Position numbers and translations under genes: made by a program
Assembly (NCBI GenBank): GCA_023228145.1
Contig: JALOBU010000003.1
Coordinates: 128,390 to 192,389, forward strand
Reading direction: 5' to 3'
Source: Bacteroidales bacterium
Lineage (GTDB): Bacteria > Bacteroidota > Bacteroidia > Bacteroidales > CAIWKO01
DNA length: 64,000 nt
Notes under the pieces: model-generated
Told to the model about the DNA's origin: nothing
What the model saw: only the letters and a program-made list of their open reading frames with translations
Databases searched by the model: none
Shown here: piece by piece, positions 15,919 to 24,551 of the stretch
Layout of the letters: every line of letters begins with the position of its first letter
Numbering within the stretch: position 1 is the stretch's first letter

Positions 15919-16524
15919 TTATTTCGAATATAATTCAACGATTAATTGCTCATTGATATTTTCGGGAATCTGATCGCGCTGGGGATAGCTCATAAATTTT
16001 CCGGTCATTTTTTCCTCATCCCATTCCAGCCAGTTGAATCGATTAGTATGTTTCACCAGGGAGTCACTGATAATTTCCAGAGATTTTGATTTTTCCCTGA
16101 CGCTAACAATATCATTTGGTTTTAGGGAAAATGATGGAATACTTACAACTTTTCCGTTTACTTCAATATGGCGGTGAGAAACCAACTGCCTTGCTGCATT
16201 TCGTGAGGGAGCAATGCCGAGGCGATACACCACATTATCAAGGCGTGCTTCGATGAATTGCAACAACACTTCGCCGGTAATGCCTTTTTTACGGGAAGCT
16301 TTTTCAAAGGTATTTTTAAATTGTTTTTCCAGAATGCCGTAAGTATATTTTGCTTTCTGTTTTTCCTGCAACTGAACTCCGTACTCAGATTGTTTTCTGC
16401 GTTTTTTTGCCATGCCGTGCTGTCCGGGAGGGTAATTTTTTTTCTCGTACGACCTATCAGGACCATAAATGGGGTCTTTGAATTTTCTTGCGATCTTTGT
16501 TTTCGGGCCAATATATCTTGCCAT
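15919..16524 (-). CDS. rpsD: 30S ribosomal protein S4 (uS4)
   Basis: 201 residues; begins MARYIGPKTKIARKFKDPIY, the Bacteroidota form without the zinc-binding cysteines. The S4 RNA-binding domain is at ~93-155 (EARLDNVVYRLGIAPSRNAA, then SHRHIEVNGKVV). uS4 is a primary 16S 5'-domain binder and in other bacteria represses its operon. Gap to rpsK is 23 nt. Confidence 0.98.
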   Translation of the reverse strand: MARYIGPKTKIARKFKDPIYGPDRSYEKKNYPPGQHGMAKKRRKQSEYGVQLQEKQKAKYTYGILEKQFKNTFEKASRKKGITGEVLLQFIEARLDNVVYRLGIAPSRNAARQLVSHRHIEVNGKVVSIPSFSLKPNDIVSVREKSKSLEIISDSLVKHTNRFNWLEWDEEKMTGKFMSYPQRDQIPENINEQLIVELYSK

Positions 16525-16547
16525 AAATGATAAATATTATTTAAAAA

Positions 16548-16940
16548 TTAAACTCTTCTTCTTTTTGGTGGGCGGCAGCCGTTATGTGGTAATGGAGTAA
16601 CATCAATAATCTCAGTTACTTCAATACCTGCTGCATTTAGAGAGCGTATTGCCGACTCCCTTCCAGCACCGGGGCCTTTAACATATACCTTAACTTTTCG
16701 TAACCCGGCATCAAATGCTGTTTTGGCACAGTCATTCGCGGCCGTCTGTCCGGCGTAAGGTGTATTCTTTTTTGAACCCTTGAATCCCATTTTACCTGCC
16801 GACGACCAGGCAACAACCTGCCCATTGGCATTTGTAAGGGATATTATGATGTTGTTGAACGATGCAAAGACGTATGCTCTCCCTATTGCATCAACCTTTA
16901 CTACTCTTTTCTTTGCAGTTTTCGCGGTAGTTTTTGCCAT
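16548..16940 (-). CDS. rpsK: 30S ribosomal protein S11 (uS11)
   Basis: 130 residues. A basic N-terminus (AKTTAKTAKKRV) precedes the conserved core: FNNIIISLTNANGQVVAWSS, GFKGSKKNTPYAGQ, VKGPGAGRESAIRSL, and the C-terminal TPLPHNGCRPPKRRRV. It lies on the platform of the 30S subunit near the mRNA exit. It starts 33 nt after rpsM. Confidence 0.98.
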   Translation of the reverse strand: MAKTTAKTAKKRVVKVDAIGRAYVFASFNNIIISLTNANGQVVAWSSAGKMGFKGSKKNTPYAGQTAANDCAKTAFDAGLRKVKVYVKGPGAGRESAIRSLNAAGIEVTEIIDVTPLPHNGCRPPKRRRV

Positions 16941-16973
16941 AATTTATTATTTCTTTTCTGTTTGTATTAATTT

Positions 16974-17354
16974 TTATCCTTTGGTTGCTTTTTTCTTGTT
17001 GGCAACGGTTTTTCTTTTGCCTTTACGGGTACGGGCATTGTTTTTTGTGCTCTGTCCCCTGACTGGCAACCCGGAACGGTGTCTTATGCCCCGGTAGCAT
17101 CCAATATCCATCAGGCGCTTTATGTTCATCTGCATCTCTGATTTAAGAGAGCCTTCCACTTTAACTTTTTCAGTGATAATGTTACGGATTTTTGTTTGTT
17201 CGGCATCGTTCCATTCGGATACCTTTTTGTCATGAGAAATTCCGGCCTCGTCAAGGATTTGTTGCGCCATACTTTTGCCTATACCATAGATATAAGTTAA
17301 TCCGATTACGCCTCTTTTGTTTTTTGGTAAATCAATACCTGCAATTCTTGCCAT
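16974..17354 (-). CDS. rpsM: 30S ribosomal protein S13 (uS13)
   Basis: 126 residues; MARIAGIDLPKNKRGVIGLT at the start, the helix-two-turn-helix region with YIYGIGKS, and the basic RHRSGLPVRGQSTKNNARTR motif that reaches the P-site tRNA and the B1 bridge. The C-terminal tail is Lys-rich. It is 29 nt after rpmJ. Confidence 0.98.
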   Translation of the reverse strand: MARIAGIDLPKNKRGVIGLTYIYGIGKSMAQQILDEAGISHDKKVSEWNDAEQTKIRNIITEKVKVEGSLKSEMQMNIKRLMDIGCYRGIRHRSGLPVRGQSTKNNARTRKGKRKTVANKKKATKG

Positions 17355-17383
17355 ATATTATTGTTTAATAATGTTTTTAAATA

Positions 17384-17500
17384 TTACCCCTGCCTTTGTT
17401 TATATTTAGGATTCTTTTTATTAATAACATAAATCCTTCCGTTTCTTCTGATGATTTTACAGTCAGGGGTTCTTTTGCGAATGGATACTCTTACTTTCAT
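17384..17500 (-). CDS. rpmJ: 50S ribosomal protein L36 (bL36)
   Basis: A 38-residue gene: MKVRVSIRKRTPDCKIIRRN at the start and NKKNPKYKQRQG at the end, exactly the usual bL36 length. A longer in-frame reading upstream to 17629 overlaps infA and is not conserved, so the ATG at 17500 is chosen. Only one of the four zinc-binding Cys/His positions (Cys14) remains, the form seen in most Bacteroidota. It starts 7 nt after infA. Confidence 0.96.
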   Translation of the reverse strand: MKVRVSIRKRTPDCKIIRRNGRIYVINKKNPKYKQRQG

Positions 17501-17507
17501 CTTTATT

Positions 17508-17726
17508 TTATTTATATCTGAATGTGATTCTTCCTTTTGTGAGGTCATAAGGTGATATTTCAACACACACCTTATCGCCGGGCAATATCTTAATATAATG
17601 CATACGCATTTTACCTGATATGTGGGCAATAATTATATGACCGTTTTCCAACTCAACACGAAACATAGCGTTTCCAAGAGATTCCAGAACGGTTCCGTCT
17701 TGTTGAATTGAACTTTGTTTTGCCAT
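17508..17726 (-). CDS. infA: Translation initiation factor IF-1
   Basis: 72 residues, the normal length: an OB-fold with QDGTVLESLGNAMFRVEL, GHIIIAHISGKMRMHYIKIL, GDKVCVEISPYDLTKGRITF. IF-1 binds the A site of the 30S subunit during initiation. It lies between map (8 nt) and rpmJ (7 nt), as in other Bacteroidota and in many Firmicutes. Confidence 0.98.
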   Translation of the reverse strand: MAKQSSIQQDGTVLESLGNAMFRVELENGHIIIAHISGKMRMHYIKILPGDKVCVEISPYDLTKGRITFRYK

Positions 17727-17734
17727 GCTGTTTT

Positions 17735-18526
17735 TTAATTAATAAACTTTATATAATCATTTTTAACTTCTTCAATATATTCAAAGGTTGATAAAACTTC
17801 GCATTGATTTTTTCTGACCACAATAGCATGTTCATAATGTGCTGAAGGCATTCCATCTTTTGTTCTTATTGTCCATCCGTCAGGTTCCTGAATAATTTCT
17901 TTCTTCCCGAGATTAATCATCGGTTCAATACAAATAACGGTTCCTTCTGTGAGTTTTGGACCAGTGCCTCTTTTACCAAAGTTGGGCACCTGGGGTTCTT
18001 CATGTAGATTTTTTCCCAAACCATGCCCGACAAGCTCTCTAACTACTGAATACCCATAACCTTCCACATAGTTTTGAATTGCAAAACTTATATCTCCAAT
18101 ACGATTGCCGGATAGCGCTTTTTCAATACCTTTATATAGCGATTCTTTTGTAACTTTCATTAGCTTAAGAACTTCATTCTTAACTTTTTCCATGGCAAAA
18201 GTGTAGGCAGAATCTCCATAATATTGATTTAATATTACTCCACAATCTATTGAAACAATATCTTCCTCTTTAATCTCTTTTTTTCCAGGAATACCATGTA
18301 CTATCTGGTCATTTACTGAAATACACAATGTAGCAGGATATCCCCTGTAGTGTTTAAATCCTGGTTTCGCTTTATTATCCCTTATATATTCTTCGGCAAT
18401 TTTGTCGAGAAATATTGTTTGGACTCCAGGTTTCAAAAACTTTGCAACTTCAGCTAAGGTTTTACCAACAAGCAAAGAACTCTTTTTTAATAACTCTATT
18501 TCTTCTTCAGATTTCTGAATTATCAT
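17735..18526 (-). CDS. map: Methionine aminopeptidase, type I
   Basis: 263 residues of the pita-bread fold. Metal ligands are visible in order: Asp in VSIDCGVILNQYYGDSAYTF (two Asp), His in VGHGLGKNLHEEP, Glu in VICIEPMIN and the final Glu in SAHYEHAIVV; the substrate-side His is in KHYRGYPATLC / QIVHGIPG. It removes the initiator Met co-translationally. It follows secY by 15 nt; adk, often between secY and map, is absent. Confidence 0.97.
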   Translation of the reverse strand: MIIQKSEEEIELLKKSSLLVGKTLAEVAKFLKPGVQTIFLDKIAEEYIRDNKAKPGFKHYRGYPATLCISVNDQIVHGIPGKKEIKEEDIVSIDCGVILNQYYGDSAYTFAMEKVKNEVLKLMKVTKESLYKGIEKALSGNRIGDISFAIQNYVEGYGYSVVRELVGHGLGKNLHEEPQVPNFGKRGTGPKLTEGTVICIEPMINLGKKEIIQEPDGWTIRTKDGMPSAHYEHAIVVRKNQCEVLSTFEYIEEVKNDYIKFIN

Positions 18527-18541
18527 ACATCTGATTTTTTA

Positions 18542-19903
18542 TTAACTCTGTCCGTATCCAACGGAAGAGCGGCCTTTAATTCGGCCTGATTTTGTCAGAC
18601 CATCATAATGGCGCATAAGTAAGTAACTTTCAATTTGTTGCAATGTATCCAACACAACCCCAACCATAATAAGCAGCGAAGTGCCTCCATAAAACTGAGC
18701 AAACTGTGTGCTGACACCCATTAAACGTACCAATGCGGGCATGATGGCAACAAAGGCTAAAAATATAGAACCTGGGAGTGTAATTTTCGACATGACGTTA
18801 TCAATAAATTCAGCTGTTTTTTTCCCGGGTTTAATACCGGGGATAAAACCTCCGTTCTTTTTCATGTCTTCAGCCATTTGGTTCGGATTTATGGTTATAG
18901 CAGTATAAAAATATGTAAAAGCTATAATAAATAATGCAAAAGTAAAGTTGTACCAGAAACCGTTAAAGTCAGAAAAAACGCGTGCAACACCTGACAAAGA
19001 TTCTACATTGGCAAATCCCACAATAGTAATGGGTATGAACATGATTGCCTGAGCAAAAATTATGGGCATTACTCCAGCCGCATTAACTTTAAGAGGTATA
19101 TATTGACGTACTCCGCCGTATTGTTTGTTCCCCACAATTCGTTTTGCATATTGTACAGGTATTCTTCGGGTGCCCTGAACCAGTAAAATACACATAAGTA
19201 TTACAAGAACCAATACAACAAGTTCAACTACAAAAATTATCAGCCCGCCACCTTGTTCTTCAATACGGGAAATAAATTCTCCTACTAAAGCAAAAGGCAG
19301 CCTTGCTATAATACCTATCATGATAATGAGCGAAATACCATTACCAATCCCTTTGTCGGTGATACGTTCGCCCAGCCACATCACAAACATAGTTCCGGAA
19401 ATGAGTATAACTACTGAAGATAGCCAGAAAAATGTTCCCGGAGCGGTTTCTGGCATAAAGGGGTATATAGCTTCACTGGGTAACTGGCTGGTAATATTAC
19501 CTATGTATGCAGGAGCCTGTGCCCCGGTAATTAGTACCGTCAGAAAGCGTGTTATCTGGTTAATTTTCTTTCGGCCAGATTCTCCTTCTTTCTGAAGTTT
19601 CTGGAAATATGGTATTGCCATTCCCAGTAATTGTACCACGATAGAAGCGGATATGTAAGGCATAATTCCTAAAGCAAAGATGGATGCATTGGAAAATGCA
19701 CCTCCTGAAAACATATTGAGCAGGCCTAACAGGCCATCCTCCGACTGCCTCTGCAAAGCATCCAGCATGTTGGGGTCTATGCCAGGCAAAACAATAAAAG
19801 AACCAAGACGATAAATAAGGATGATACCTAAGGTATAAAGAATTCTCTTCCTGAGGTCTTCAATTTTATAGATGTTCTTAATAGTTTCTATTAGCCTTTT
19901 CAT
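18542..19903 (-). CDS. secY: Protein translocase subunit SecY
   Basis: 453 residues with ten predicted membrane helices. The first cytoplasmic stretch is IEDLRKRILYTLGIILIYRLGS-like, followed by the plug-bearing GLLNMFSGGAFSN, GERITDKGIGNGISLIIMIG (helix 5 loop), the GTRRIPVQYAKRIVG loop, and the C-terminal YDGLTKSGRIKGR. It forms the core of the Sec channel. It is placed between rplO (3 nt) and map. Confidence 0.97.
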   Translation of the reverse strand: MKRLIETIKNIYKIEDLRKRILYTLGIILIYRLGSFIVLPGIDPNMLDALQRQSEDGLLGLLNMFSGGAFSNASIFALGIMPYISASIVVQLLGMAIPYFQKLQKEGESGRKKINQITRFLTVLITGAQAPAYIGNITSQLPSEAIYPFMPETAPGTFFWLSSVVILISGTMFVMWLGERITDKGIGNGISLIIMIGIIARLPFALVGEFISRIEEQGGGLIIFVVELVVLVLVILMCILLVQGTRRIPVQYAKRIVGNKQYGGVRQYIPLKVNAAGVMPIIFAQAIMFIPITIVGFANVESLSGVARVFSDFNGFWYNFTFALFIIAFTYFYTAITINPNQMAEDMKKNGGFIPGIKPGKKTAEFIDNVMSKITLPGSIFLAFVAIMPALVRLMGVSTQFAQFYGGTSLLIMVGVVLDTLQQIESYLLMRHYDGLTKSGRIKGRSSVGYGQS

Positions 19904-19906
19904 TTA

Positions 19907-20353
19907 TTATATTTTTGTTGCTGTTCCACCTTGAGCTTCAATAATTTTTATGGCTGATGCCGAAAATGCATGGGCTGTAACATCTAGTTTTGATTTTAAT
20001 TCACCTCTGCCAAGTATTTTTATCAGGTCTCTTTTGGAAGCAAGTCCGTTTTCAATAAGTGTATTTACGTCTATGGAAGTCAGGTTTTTTTCTTCAGCGA
20101 GTTTTTGAATAGTATCAATATTAATTCCGCTGTATTCCACTCTTTTTGTATTAGTGAATCCGTATTTCGGGATTCTCCTTATTAATGGCATCTGACCGCC
20201 TTCAAATGCCAGTTTTTTAGAATATCCTGATCTGGCTTTGGCGCCTTTGTTTCCTCTTGTGGATGTTCCGCCTTTTCCCGAGCCCTGTCCTCTTCCAATA
20301 CGTTTACTTTTTTTTATCGAGCCTTTTGCGGGTTTCAGATTACTTAAATCCAT
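19907..20353 (-). CDS. rplO: 50S ribosomal protein L15 (uL15)
   Basis: 148 residues: MDLSNLKPAKGSIKKSKRIG, the glycine/basic extension GRGQGSGKGGTSTRGNKG that threads into 23S rRNA, then the globular C-terminal domain (EGGQMPLIRRIPKYGF through DVTAHAFSASAIKIIEAQGG). 26 nt after rpmD. Confidence 0.97.
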   Translation of the reverse strand: MDLSNLKPAKGSIKKSKRIGRGQGSGKGGTSTRGNKGAKARSGYSKKLAFEGGQMPLIRRIPKYGFTNTKRVEYSGINIDTIQKLAEEKNLTSIDVNTLIENGLASKRDLIKILGRGELKSKLDVTAHAFSASAIKIIEAQGGTATKI

Positions 20354-20379
20354 TGTGTTAAAATTATAGATTTTATTAA

Positions 20380-20559
20380 TTAAATTTCTTCTATTTTCAA
20401 TAAATGTTTTACGGTATTAATCATGCCTTCGACCTGTGGCGTAGCTTCTACTTCAACAGCCTGGTTCATTTTTCTGATGCCTAATGCTGCCAGAGTTTTT
20501 TTCTGATAAGCCTCCCTGCCAATACCGCTTTTAATTTGTGTTATTTTTAACTTTTTCAT
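20380..20559 (-). CDS. rpmD: 50S ribosomal protein L30 (uL30)
   Basis: A 59-residue gene: starts MKKLKITQIKSGIGREAYQK, continues with LAALGIRKMNQAVEVEATP and ends HLLKIEEI. Length and the IGR-x(n)-LGLRK-like pattern are those of uL30. It fills the space between rpsE (22 nt) and rplO (26 nt), its usual place in the spc operon. Confidence 0.96.
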   Translation of the reverse strand: MKKLKITQIKSGIGREAYQKKTLAALGIRKMNQAVEVEATPQVEGMINTVKHLLKIEEI

Positions 20560-20581
20560 GAGTGTTTATTATTTTCAAGAA

Positions 20582-21100
20582 TTATCCTTTAAAAACCTTT
20601 TCTAAAGACACACCTCTTAGTTGTGCGACAGTGTAAGGGTCTTTCATTTGCATCAAGGCATCCATAGTTGCTTTGACAACACTGTGAGGGTTGGATGAAC
20701 CTTTTGATTTTGCAAGTACGTTTTTAACGCCTACACTTTCCAATACAGCACGCATTGCACCTCCTGCGATAACACCGGTACCTGGTGAAGCAGGTTTCAG
20801 GAAGACATATGCTCCGCTGTATTTGCCGTATTGTTCATGAGGAACTGTGGCATTATAAACCGGAACTTTTATCAGGTTTTTCTTAGCATCATCAATTCCT
20901 TTTGCAATGGCTGCAGTTACTTCTTTTGCTTTTCCAAGGCCATAACCTACTACGCCATTTTCATTACCAACAACAACAATGGCTGAAAAACTGAATGTCC
21001 TGCCCCCCTTGGTTACTTTCGTTACCCTTTGGATGCTTACCAGCCTGTCTTTAAATTCGATTTCGCTTGATTTAACTCTTTTAATGTTTGCGTTTGACAT
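20582..21100 (-). CDS. rpsE: 30S ribosomal protein S5 (uS5)
   Basis: 172 residues. The N-terminal double-stranded RNA-binding domain (FKDRLVSIQRVTKVTKGGRT, ~17-75) is followed by the S5 C-terminal domain with PASPGTGVIAGGAMRAVLES and GSSNPHSVVKATMDAL. It contributes to decoding fidelity at the 30S shoulder. 6 nt after rplR. Confidence 0.98.
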   Translation of the reverse strand: MSNANIKRVKSSEIEFKDRLVSIQRVTKVTKGGRTFSFSAIVVVGNENGVVGYGLGKAKEVTAAIAKGIDDAKKNLIKVPVYNATVPHEQYGKYSGAYVFLKPASPGTGVIAGGAMRAVLESVGVKNVLAKSKGSSNPHSVVKATMDALMQMKDPYTVAQLRGVSLEKVFKG

Positions 21101-21106
21101 ATATTT

Positions 21107-21469
21107 TTAAAATTTTAATCCAGCCTCCCTGGCTGAGTCAGCTAATGATTTAACTCTTCCGTGATATAAGTATCCGCCTCTGTCGAATACAACAGCAGTA
21201 ATGCCGGCCTCAACGGCTTTTTGGGCAATTTTTTGACCTACCAGTTTCGCTTTTTCTTTTTTGTCAGATTTTACTTCCACAATGCCTTCATCTTTGGATG
21301 AAGCTGTCAGCAATGTTTTTCCTGTAATATCGTCAATTAACTGTACATAAATATGAGTATTGCTTCTGAACACTGACAAACGCGGACGTTCTGTTGTGCC
21401 CTTGACAATTTTTCTGATGCGGTGCCTGATTCTTAACCTTCTGTAGTCTTTGGTGTTTTTAGTAGCCAT
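21107..21469 (-). CDS. rplR: 50S ribosomal protein L18 (uL18)
   Basis: 120 residues with the basic N-terminus RLRIRHRIRKIVKGT, RPRLSVFRSNTHIYVQLIDD and the closing VVFDRGGYLYHGRVKSLADS-AREAGLKF. It binds 5S rRNA in the central protuberance. 26 nt after rplF. Confidence 0.98.
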   Translation of the reverse strand: MATKNTKDYRRLRIRHRIRKIVKGTTERPRLSVFRSNTHIYVQLIDDITGKTLLTASSKDEGIVEVKSDKKEKAKLVGQKIAQKAVEAGITAVVFDRGGYLYHGRVKSLADSAREAGLKF

Positions 21470-21495
21470 TACTTTATCATTTTATTTTTGATATA

Positions 21496-22047
21496 CTATT
21501 TCTGAACGGCCGATTTACCGGCTTTCTTTCTGATAACTTCATCTTTAAATCTTATACCTTTTCCTTTGTAAGGTTCGGGTTTTCTGAGAGAGCGTATTTT
21601 TGCCGCAACTTGTCCGATAAGTTGTTTATTTACTGATTCGAGTATGATTGTAGGCGGTTTTCCCCTTTCGTTTACTGTGCTTACATTAACTTCTACCGGC
21701 ATTTGAAAAAATATGTTATGCGAATACCCCAGCGAAAGCTCGAGAAGATTATTTTTAGCATCAGCCTTGTATCCAACACCAACGAGTTCCTGAGTGATGG
21801 TAAATCCATCCGATACACCTTTTACCATGTTTGAAATAAGTGCACGGTAAAGGCCGTGTTTTGCCTTAAAAGCATCGCTCTCTCTTTCCAAAATAATATG
21901 GTTATTTTCAATTTTAAGTTTTATGGAAGGGTCAATTTTTTGTTTTAATTCTCCCTTTGGTCCTTTGACTGTGACCAAATTATCGTCTGATAATGTAACC
22001 TGGACTTTTTGCGGTATTTCAATCGGTAATTTTCCAATACGTGACAT
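21496..22047 (-). CDS. rplF: 50S ribosomal protein L6 (uL6)
   Basis: 183 residues with two tandem L6 domains: MSRIGKLPIEIPQKVQVTLS at the start and the conserved KPEPYKGKGIRFKDEVIRKK at the end. The minus strand has AAAGGAGATTAAAG just before the ATG, a stronger Shine-Dalgarno sequence than most genes here. 17 nt after rpsH. Confidence 0.98.
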   Translation of the reverse strand: MSRIGKLPIEIPQKVQVTLSDDNLVTVKGPKGELKQKIDPSIKLKIENNHIILERESDAFKAKHGLYRALISNMVKGVSDGFTITQELVGVGYKADAKNNLLELSLGYSHNIFFQMPVEVNVSTVNERGKPPTIILESVNKQLIGQVAAKIRSLRKPEPYKGKGIRFKDEVIRKKAGKSAVQK

Positions 22048-22064
22048 ACTTTAATCTCCTTTAA

Positions 22065-22463
22065 TTAACTAACATAACAAATTACTTCTCCGCCGACATT
22101 CAGCTTGCGGGCTTCTTTATCGGTCATTATACCTTGTGAGGTGGATATTATTGCAATCCCCAGTCCATTTAAAACTCGTGGAAGTTGGTCTGCGTTGACA
22201 TATTTTCGCAATCCCGGGCTGCTAATTCTGTCAATAGTGGAAATAGCGGGGGCTTTTGTAGTAGGATGGTACTTCAGTGCAATTTTTATAGTGCCGGGTC
22301 TGGGTGTGTCTTCAAATTTATAATTTAGTATATATCCTTTTTCAAATAGAATTTTTGTTATACCTTTTTTTAGGTTTGAAGCAGGAATCTCCACCATTCT
22401 GTGGTTAGCCATCACAGCATTTCTTATTCTGGTCAGATAATCCGAAATAGGATCAGTGTTCAT
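22065..22463 (-). CDS. rpsH: 30S ribosomal protein S8 (uS8)
   Basis: 132 residues: DPISDYLTRIRNAVMANHRM, then the C-terminal STSQGIMTDKEARKLNVGGE and the final VICYVS, all typical. uS8 binds helix 21 of 16S rRNA and in other bacteria represses spc-operon translation. 33 nt after rpsN. Confidence 0.98.
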   Translation of the reverse strand: MNTDPISDYLTRIRNAVMANHRMVEIPASNLKKGITKILFEKGYILNYKFEDTPRPGTIKIALKYHPTTKAPAISTIDRISSPGLRKYVNADQLPRVLNGLGIAIISTSQGIMTDKEARKLNVGGEVICYVS

Positions 22464-22496
22464 TATTCAAATTTTTATCTGTTATTACTATATTTT

Positions 22497-22766
22497 TTAC
22501 CAACTTGCTTTTTTGACACCAGGTATCAGCCCTGCTAGGGCCATTTCACGGAAGTTAATACGTGAAATGCCAAATTGGCGAATATACCCTTTGGGTCGGC
22601 CTGTAATTTTACAACGGTTGTGTTGTCTTACCGGTGATGCGTTTTTGGGCAATTGTTGCAATGCTGCGTAATCACCGCTTTTTTTCAGTTCAAGCCTTTT
22701 TTCCTTGAATTTGGCGCACATTTTTTCACGTTTTAGTTCACGGGCTTTAATTGACTCTTTTGCCAT
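22497..22766 (-). CDS. rpsN: 30S ribosomal protein S14 (uS14), zinc-free form
   Basis: 89 residues, the long zinc-independent version; it lacks the CxxC...CxxC motif and keeps ASPVRQHNRCKITGRPKGYI and the C-terminal REMALAGLIPGVKKASW. It starts 1 nt after the rplE stop. Confidence 0.97.
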   Translation of the reverse strand: MAKESIKARELKREKMCAKFKEKRLELKKSGDYAALQQLPKNASPVRQHNRCKITGRPKGYIRQFGISRINFREMALAGLIPGVKKASW

Positions 22767-22767
22767 A

Positions 22768-23322
22768 TTATTTTTGATTTTTAAATGGTATTCCGAATTC
22801 TTTTAATAATGCATAAGCTTCCTGGTCGTTTTTCGCTGAAGTAACCAGTGTAATATTCATTCCATTCATTTTACTAACCTTGTCGATATTGATTTCTGGG
22901 AAAATAATCTGTTCGGGAATACCGAAAGAAAAGTTTCCCCTGCCGTCAAAACCTTTATCGTTGATACCCCTAAAGTCGCGGATACGTGGAATAGCAACGG
23001 CAATAAGGCGGTCCAGAAATTCGTACATTTTTTCATTACGTAAGGTAACCCTCACTCCAATAGGCATTCCCCTTCTGAGTTTGAAGTTTGAAATATCTTT
23101 TCTTGATTTGGTTGCTACTGCTTTCTGGCCGGTTATCATTGACATTTCATCTATTCCTGACTCAATAAGCTTTTTATCGGCTATGGCAGAGCCAATGCCC
23201 TGATTAATGTTGATTTTTAACAGTTTGGGTACCTGCATTGTATTTTTGTACTGAAATTGTTGTTTCAGTGCCGGAACAATTTCTTTAAAGTACTTTTCCT
23301 TGAGTCTTGGTTTGTAGTCCAT
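22768..23322 (-). CDS. rplE: 50S ribosomal protein L5 (uL5)
   Basis: 184 residues: NINQGIGSAIADKKLIESGI, GQKAVATKSRKDISNFKLRR, PRIRDFRGINDKGFDGRGNF and GMNITLVTSAKNDQEAYALL. It binds 5S rRNA and the P-site tRNA. Its ATG shares one base with the rplX stop (TAATG), so the two are probably translationally coupled. Confidence 0.98.
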   Translation of the reverse strand: MDYKPRLKEKYFKEIVPALKQQFQYKNTMQVPKLLKININQGIGSAIADKKLIESGIDEMSMITGQKAVATKSRKDISNFKLRRGMPIGVRVTLRNEKMYEFLDRLIAVAIPRIRDFRGINDKGFDGRGNFSFGIPEQIIFPEINIDKVSKMNGMNITLVTSAKNDQEAYALLKEFGIPFKNQK

Positions 23323-23651
23323 TATTTAATTATCTCCTTTTTTTCAGATTTTTTTGAATACCTGACAAGTTTGCCTGTCTTCTCGTCAGTTTTTTTTCCG
23401 ATACGAGTTGGTTTTCCTGTTGAATCGTTTATCATCAAGTTGGAAATGTGTATGGAAGCTTCTTTCTTAATGATACCGCCTTTAGTGTTTTTGGCATTGG
23501 GTTTGGTATGTTTTGACACCATATTGATGCCTTCAACAATGGCCTTGTTTTTTTCAACCAAAACCTTGAGAACTTTACCCTGCTGGCCTTTTGAATCCCC
23601 TGCAATCACAGTGACACTATCGCCTTTTTTAATATGAATTTTAGGTTGCAT
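23322..23651 (-). CDS. rplX: 50S ribosomal protein L24 (uL24)
   Basis: 109 residues with the KOW motif at ~8-35 (KKGDSVTVIAGDSKGQQGKV) and the following MVSKHTKPNAKNTKGGIIKK. It is an assembly initiator of the 50S subunit near the exit tunnel. 13 nt after rplN; 1-nt overlap with rplE. Confidence 0.98.
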   Translation of the reverse strand: MQPKIHIKKGDSVTVIAGDSKGQQGKVLKVLVEKNKAIVEGINMVSKHTKPNAKNTKGGIIKKEASIHISNLMINDSTGKPTRIGKKTDEKTGKLVRYSKKSEKKEIIK

Positions 23652-23664
23652 AGTTATTTATTTT

Positions 23665-24033
23665 TTATAGCACTTCAGGTGCCAGTGAAATAATTTTCAT
23701 ATATTGTTTTTCCCTTAATTCGCGGGCTACCGGGCCAAAAATACGTGTGCCGCGCAATTCGTCTGTAGGAGTTAGCAACACCACTGCATTGTCATCAAAA
23801 CGTATATAAGAGCCGTCATTTCTTCTTACTTCTTTTTTTGTTCTGACAATAACAGCTTTAGTCACGGTTCCTTTTTTAATATTTCCTGCCGGCATTGCGC
23901 TTTTTACAGTTACAATGATTTTATCGCCAAGGGAGGCATACCTTCTTTTTGTACCACCAAGTACCCTGATGCACAGAACTTCTTTGGCGCCACTGTTATC
24001 TGCAACAATTAATCTTGATTCTTGCTGTATCAT
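23665..24033 (-). CDS. rplN: 50S ribosomal protein L14 (uL14)
   Basis: 122 residues: MIQQESRLIVADNSGAKEVL, VIVRTKKEVRRNDGSYIRFD, LRGTRIFGPVARELREKQYM and the end ISLAPEVL. It forms intersubunit bridges B5/B8 and is the RsfS binding site in other bacteria. 1 nt after rpsQ. Confidence 0.98.
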   Translation of the reverse strand: MIQQESRLIVADNSGAKEVLCIRVLGGTKRRYASLGDKIIVTVKSAMPAGNIKKGTVTKAVIVRTKKEVRRNDGSYIRFDDNAVVLLTPTDELRGTRIFGPVARELREKQYMKIISLAPEVL

Positions 24034-24034
24034 G

Positions 24035-24289
24035 TTATTTAACCTTTTCTAAAATTTCTACTAACCTCCAGCATTTGTTTTTGCTCAAAGGCCTTGTTTC
24101 TGCAATTTTCACGGTATCTCCGATGTTACATTCGTTGTTGGAATCTTCGGCCATAAATTTATTGCTTTTCTTAACGAATTTCCCGTATTTTGGATGCTTA
24201 ACCCTTCTTTCAACATTCACCACAATTGTCTTCTGCATTTTATTGCTGACAACGATACCTATTTTTTCTTTTCTTAATTTACGTTCCAT
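24035..24289 (-). CDS. rpsQ: 30S ribosomal protein S17 (uS17)
   Basis: 84 residues, OB-fold: RKEKIGIVVSNKMQKTIVVN, HPKYGKFVKKSNKFMAEDSN, GDTVKIAETRPLSKNKCWRL. It is a primary 16S 5'-domain binder. 6 nt after rpmC. Confidence 0.98.
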   Translation of the reverse strand: MERKLRKEKIGIVVSNKMQKTIVVNVERRVKHPKYGKFVKKSNKFMAEDSNNECNIGDTVKIAETRPLSKNKCWRLVEILEKVK

Positions 24290-24295
24290 GACGGC

Positions 24296-24541
24296 TTATT
24301 TCTTTTTTGTTTTATTGTTGACATTAGTTGTTACTGTTTTTTCATCTCCACCCTGCATATTTCGTTTTTTAAGTTCGGTAAGCATGCGCGCTATTGTTTT
24401 TTGATAATCCTTTATTTTCATAGGATTTTCAAGGGGCGAAATGGCGTGGTTCATTTTCAGTTTCAACAGTTGTTTTTTTTCTTCTACGAGTCTTTCGAGA
24501 AGCTCAGGTGTTGAAAGTTCCGTAATAACTTGCTGTTTCAT
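24296..24541 (-). CDS. rpmC: 50S ribosomal protein L29 (uL29)
   Basis: 81 residues; the two-helix uL29 core (LSTPELLERLVEEKKQLLKL then NPMKIKDYQKTIARMLTELK) occupies ~8-62. The remaining ~18 residues are a Thr/Asn/Lys-rich tail, longer than in most bacteria. It lies at the exit tunnel rim. 10 nt after rplP. Confidence 0.97.
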   Translation of the reverse strand: MKQQVITELSTPELLERLVEEKKQLLKLKMNHAISPLENPMKIKDYQKTIARMLTELKKRNMQGGDEKTVTTNVNNKTKKK

Positions 24542-24551
24542 GTTTTTGTTT

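Noticed and set aside
17501..17629. Longer N-terminus for L36 extending to 17629
   Set aside because: It overlaps infA, and L36 is always about 37-38 residues; the extra part is the infA 3' end in another frame.
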